Below the pieces are notes generated by a model, which worked only from the letters and a program-made list of their open reading frames with translations, was not told the DNA's origin and did not search any database. Source: Acidobacteriota bacterium (GTDB taxonomy: Bacteria; Acidobacteriota; Terriglobia; Acidiferrales; UBA7541). From it: DNA of 64,000 nt. Below, piece after piece: positions 61,114 through 64,000 of this stretch. Each line of letters begins with the position of its first letter. Position 1 is the stretch's first letter. A program made the translations under genes and the position numbers. Where the stretch lies: positions 1 through 64,000 of the forward strand of contig QHYI01000151.1 in assembly GCA_003223245.1 (NCBI GenBank), in the 5' to 3' direction.

Positions 61114-62156
61114 AGATTCTCATCCGCGCGACCAATTGGGTGGGCGATGCCATCATGGCGTTGCCCGCGTTGCGTGCCGTGCGCATCCGTTTCCCAGAAG
61201 CGGGAATCGCCATTCTGGCGCGTCCTCATGTCGCGGACATCTATCGCGACCAGCAGATTTGCGATCAGTTCATTACCTATGAGTTGCAGGGGAAACATTC
61301 GGGACTTTTTGGCCGGGAACGGCTGGCCAGGGAGTTGCGCGCTTTAAAATTCGACGTGGCTCTTTTGCTGCAAAACGCCTTCGACGCGGCGTGGCTGGCT
61401 TGGCGGGCGGGTATTCCCGAACGCATCGGCTTTGCCCGCGATGCCCGCAGTTTTCTCCTAACGAAAGCGGTTCCGGTCCCTAGGCCGGGCGAAATTCCGC
61501 GGCATGAGAAGTTTTATTATCTGGAATTTCTTCGCCGCGCCGGTTGGATCGATTCGCTCCCAGACGAAACTTTCATTGCTTTAAAAGTTTCCGAGCAAAA
61601 CCGCGTCATTGCAGCAGAGTTTCTTTCTCAGTTTGGCGCGCGCCCCCATTCTCTCCGCATCGCGATTGGCGCCGGCGCTTCCTATGGTTCCGCAAAATGC
61701 TGGCCGCCCTCGCGATTTGCCGAACTCGCGAATCGTTTACAGGCACAGACTGATGCGGACATCATCCTCTTTGGAACCGCATTCGAAGCCGCCGTCACAC
61801 GGGCTATCGCTAGAGAGTTGCGCAAGCCTCCGGTCGATCTTACCGGCAAAACGGCCATTGCCGATCTGCCAGCCGTACTCTCCCACTGTCATCTCTTTAT
61901 TGGAAACGACTCGGGAGCCATGCATGTTGCTGCTGCCGTGGGCCTTCCGGTAATTGCTATTTTTGGCCCGACCGATCCGTTTGGCACGGCTCCGGTAACG
62001 CCCCGCTGCACCATTGTTCAGGAAAAACCATATTGCAGCCCTTGTTTTCTCCGTCATTGTCCCACCGACCATCGCTGCATGCGCGCCATCACTCCCGACA
62101 TGGTGGAAGCTGCGGCGAGACCTTGGCTGCACGCCTTGGGGGCACAGCATGCCTGA
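61110..62156 (+). CDS. waaF: LPS heptosyltransferase II
   Basis: A GT-B glycosyltransferase (GT9) that adds the second heptose to the LPS inner core from ADP-heptose. Motifs: ILIRATNWVGDAIMALPALR (N-terminal), LLQNAFDAAWLAWRAGIPER, IGAGASYGSAKCWPPSRFAE, LSHCHLFIGNDSGAMHVAAA (the GT9 NDSG loop), VIAIFGPTDPFGTAPVTPRC and the Cys-rich end PYCSPCFLRHCPTDHRCMRA. GTG 61110 is the start in a GTGA overlap with lpxK. Length is 348 aa. The downstream gmhB start lies inside its last codons. Confidence 0.94.
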   Translation: MKILIRATNWVGDAIMALPALRAVRIRFPEAGIAILARPHVADIYRDQQICDQFITYELQGKHSGLFGRERLARELRALKFDVALLLQNAFDAAWLAWRAGIPERIGFARDARSFLLTKAVPVPRPGEIPRHEKFYYLEFLRRAGWIDSLPDETFIALKVSEQNRVIAAEFLSQFGARPHSLRIAIGAGASYGSAKCWPPSRFAELANRLQAQTDADIILFGTAFEAAVTRAIARELRKPPVDLTGKTAIADLPAVLSHCHLFIGNDSGAMHVAAAVGLPVIAIFGPTDPFGTAPVTPRCTIVQEKPYCSPCFLRHCPTDHRCMRAITPDMVEAAARPWLHALGAQHA

Positions 62157-62718
62157 GCTCTCGCGCTTGCGTGCCGCCGTGTTCGTCGACCGCGACGGCA
62201 CGATCTGCGAAGAGGTCGGCTACTTGAATCATGTCAGTCGTTTTCGTATGTTCCCGTTTGTCGGGGCGGCACTGCGGCGTCTCAACCAGGCGGGCTATCC
62301 GGTGATCGTTGTGTCCAACCAGTCGGGCGCCGCGCGCGGATACTTTCCGGAATCCTTACTGCACGAAGTGACGGAACTCATGAAGCAGCAACTTTCTGAA
62401 GCAGGCGCGCACTTAGATGCCGTTTACTACTGCCTGCATCCCTCCTCGGAAAGCTGCGCCTGCCGCAAGCCGAAAACCGGCATGCTGGAATGCGCCGCGC
62501 GTGATTATGCTATCGATTTGCAGCGATCGTTCGTGATTGGAGATCGCTACATCGATGTCGAACTCGCTCGCAATGCGCGCGCGCGTGGCATCCTCGTCCG
62601 CACGGGTTATGGGGAAGGCGAGCTTGCGTGGCATGCAGCGAAATGGCCGGCCGCTCCGGAGTTTATTGCCAATGATTTGGCCCAAGCCGCCGATTGGATT
62701 TTGAGGCAGCCACGATGA
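62149..62718 (+). CDS. gmhB: D-glycero-D-manno-heptose 1,7-bisphosphate 7-phosphatase
   Basis: A HAD-family phosphatase in ADP-heptose synthesis. The nucleophile motif is VFVDRDGTICEEVGYLNHVS, then VIVVSNQSGAARGYF (motif II). The Zn-binding Cys/His loop is YYCLHPSSESCACRKPKTGM, and the final motif is FVIGDRYIDVELARNARARG. ATG 62149 overlaps waaF by 8 nt, which fits translational coupling; the frame is open further upstream but only through waaF. Length is 189 aa. Its product feeds HldC and HldA, which follow. Confidence 0.95.
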   Translation: MPELSRLRAAVFVDRDGTICEEVGYLNHVSRFRMFPFVGAALRRLNQAGYPVIVVSNQSGAARGYFPESLLHEVTELMKQQLSEAGAHLDAVYYCLHPSSESCACRKPKTGMLECAARDYAIDLQRSFVIGDRYIDVELARNARARGILVRTGYGEGELAWHAAKWPAAPEFIANDLAQAADWILRQPR

Positions 62719-63773
62719 AGCGCCCCGCCGCTCGAAAAGACCGCCCTGCGTCGGTAGACCTGCGCGACCTCGCCGAGTGTGTGGAAAAATTCCCAGGGAA
62801 GACAATCGTACTTCTCGGTGATTTCGTGGCCGACGAATTCCGCTATGGCGACATTTCCCGAGTTTCTCGCGAAGCCCCGGTTCTGATCCTGAAACATCGT
62901 GAGACTCATGTAGCCCCGGGCGGAGGCGCAAACGCCGCAAACAATCTTGCCTCTCTTGACGCTAAGGTAGTTCCGATCACCGTTGTTGGCGATGACGCAG
63001 CTGGAGATGCCCTTTTTCAGCATTTTCTTCAGAAGGGCATCAGCACAAATGGCATCTTTCGCCTGAAGGGCCGAGCCACGCCGACCAAGACGCGTTTTCT
63101 GGCCGGCTGGGCGCATACCGTCGCGCAGCAAGTTCTCCGCTGCGACTATGAACCGCAAGTTCCTTTGCGGGAAGCAATTCGACGCAAGATTCAGCAGAAG
63201 CTCTCTGCCAGCTTGCGCAAGGCCGACGCGCTGGCCATCTCGGATTATGGATTTGGTGTTGCCACTCCTGATCTCGTCCGCCAGGCTACGGCAAAGCTCA
63301 GAAATTCATTGCCCATCACGCTTGACGCGCGCTACCGGTTGCTCTGCTACGCAAAATCCGGCATCACCTCTGCGACTCCAAATGAGGCTGAACTCGAGGC
63401 GGAGCATCACACGGCCATTGGATCGGATCGAGAGCGACTGGCGCGAGTTGGAGGCGCTACGCTTTCCGCCATGAAGTTGCAGGCCCTCCTGGTTACTCGC
63501 GGCCGTCACGGATCGGCGCTTTTCGAACCGGGCAACCGGCTTACGCACATCCCCATTCACGGCTCTGACCAGGCGGTGGACGTGACTGGCGCCGGCGACA
63601 CCGTTCTTGCGGCTTACACGTTGGCACTTGCCTGCGGTGCATCTTCTCTCGAAGCCGCGCATATTGCGAATATTGCCGGTGGTCTCGTGGTCATGAAGCG
63701 CGGCACAGCCACAGTCTCGCGCCAGGAGCTTCTCGATGCCATCCGCTGCGAAATTTCCGGAGCCTCTTCCTGA
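62715..63773 (+). CDS. hldA: D-glycero-beta-D-manno-heptose-7-phosphate kinase
   Basis: A ribokinase-family (PfkB) enzyme that phosphorylates heptose-7-phosphate at C1. Signatures: IVLLGDFVADEFRYGDISRV, ETHVAPGGGANAANNLASLD, VVGDDAAGDALFQHF, LAISDYGFGVATPDLV, ATPNEAELEAE and the ATP/catalytic loop VDVTGAGDTVLAAYTLALAC. In E. coli this activity is the N-terminal half of HldE; here kinase and adenylyltransferase are separate genes, as in many non-enteric bacteria. ATG 62715 overlaps the gmhB stop (ATGA). Length is 352 aa. Confidence 0.94.
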   Translation: MKRPAARKDRPASVDLRDLAECVEKFPGKTIVLLGDFVADEFRYGDISRVSREAPVLILKHRETHVAPGGGANAANNLASLDAKVVPITVVGDDAAGDALFQHFLQKGISTNGIFRLKGRATPTKTRFLAGWAHTVAQQVLRCDYEPQVPLREAIRRKIQQKLSASLRKADALAISDYGFGVATPDLVRQATAKLRNSLPITLDARYRLLCYAKSGITSATPNEAELEAEHHTAIGSDRERLARVGGATLSAMKLQALLVTRGRHGSALFEPGNRLTHIPIHGSDQAVDVTGAGDTVLAAYTLALACGASSLEAAHIANIAGGLVVMKRGTATVSRQELLDAIRCEISGASS

Positions 63774-63776
63774 ACT

Positions 63777-64000
63777 ATGCGCGAAGCTGCCAGTAAGATC
63801 GTTCCTCGCGAAGTGCTGGGGAGCAAACTCGCGGAACACAAGCGCCGCGGCGAGCGCATCGTCTTTTCCAATGGCTGCTTTGACACGCTGCACGTCGGCC
63901 ACGTCCGCTACCTTGAAGGCGCGCGTCGCGAAGGCGACATTCTCGTCGTGGGGGTCAATGACGATTCGAGCGTGCGCCACTTGAAAGGCCCTGGCCGGCC
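63777..64000 (+). CDS. hldC: Heptose-1-phosphate adenylyltransferase (cytidylyltransferase fold), 3' end off the window
   Basis: This enzyme forms ADP-heptose from heptose-1-phosphate and ATP. The visible 74 residues contain the nucleotidyltransferase signature [20 protein letters not shown] with HxGH (HVGH) and [22 protein letters not shown] 63777 lies 3 nt after the hldA stop. In E. coli the corresponding domain is the C-terminal half of HldE. The gene runs off the right edge, so its length and what follows are unknown. Confidence 0.93.
   Translation, partial: MREAASKIVPREVLGSKLAEHKRRGERIVFSNGCFDTLHVGHVRYLEGARREGDILVVGVNDDSSVRHLKGPGR

Overview
The window reads as a chromosomal contig from an uncultivated member of the Acidobacteriota (Terriglobia-like). 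This rests on gene families rather than on any rRNA. The pointers are a very large TonB receptor with an N-terminal carboxypeptidase-regulatory domain, a CadC-type winged-helix/TPR regulator, a DUF5916 barrel remnant, a GspD-type secretin carrying a cohesin domain, and YVTN-type propeller lipid/periplasmic proteins. A full LPS inner-core operon shows a Gram-negative envelope. The DNA is moderately GC-rich. There is no rRNA and no CRISPR array, and one tRNA (initiator Met) was found.

Layout. 1-4104 (minus strand): a branched-chain amino acid operon, promoter - leader peptide - attenuator - ilvD - ilvB - ilvN. ilvB is broken by a short internal deletion. 4301-7178: a DUF480 gene, a TIM-barrel isomerase and a decayed DUF5916 barrel gene. 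7451-16812 (minus): CoA transferase, HMG-CoA lyase, two secreted beta-propellers, an ACS-type MFS carrier and a TonB receptor, probably a small-molecule uptake and catabolism locus. 17142-19127: a winged-helix/TPR sensor-regulator.

19293-25841 is an accessory patch full of broken genes. It holds a prpD 5' fragment fused head-on to a tartrate-dehydrogenase 5' fragment, a startless GGDEF domain, GAF and PilZ genes, a HigBA-like pair whose toxin lacks a core segment, a hicA stub with intact hicB, a DUF2075 nuclease-helicase (a plausible phage-defence gene) and a startless class III cyclase domain. It ends at the initiator tRNA (25940-26016).

26149-29474 (minus): a secretin plus two pseudopilins. 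29627-41651: mostly housekeeping genes (smpB, pepA, argS, larC, metG, tatD, polyprenyl synthase, HDAC-like hydrolase, M55 aminopeptidase). 41658-48357 (minus): TPR-thioredoxin, DUF4097 lipoprotein, larE, a POTRA protein and glmS. 49418-57771: MscS channel, small genes, a broken purS, adenosine deaminase, a secreted zinc-dependent hydrolase, an amino-acid permease and a PcrA/UvrD helicase, with small palindromic repeats between genes. 58682-64000: the overlapping LPS core operon waaA-lpxK-waaF-gmhB-hldA-hldC (partial).

Two themes stand out. First, the ilv leader has every part of a classical ribosome-stalling attenuator: a Val/Leu/Ile-rich leader peptide, a segment 2 that overlaps its stop codon, and a segment 3 that can pair with segment 2 or with the terminator arm. 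Second, several otherwise well conserved genes (ilvB, purS, higB, hicA) lack short internal stretches. This is either genuine erosion or a systematic assembly problem, and read mapping would separate the two.
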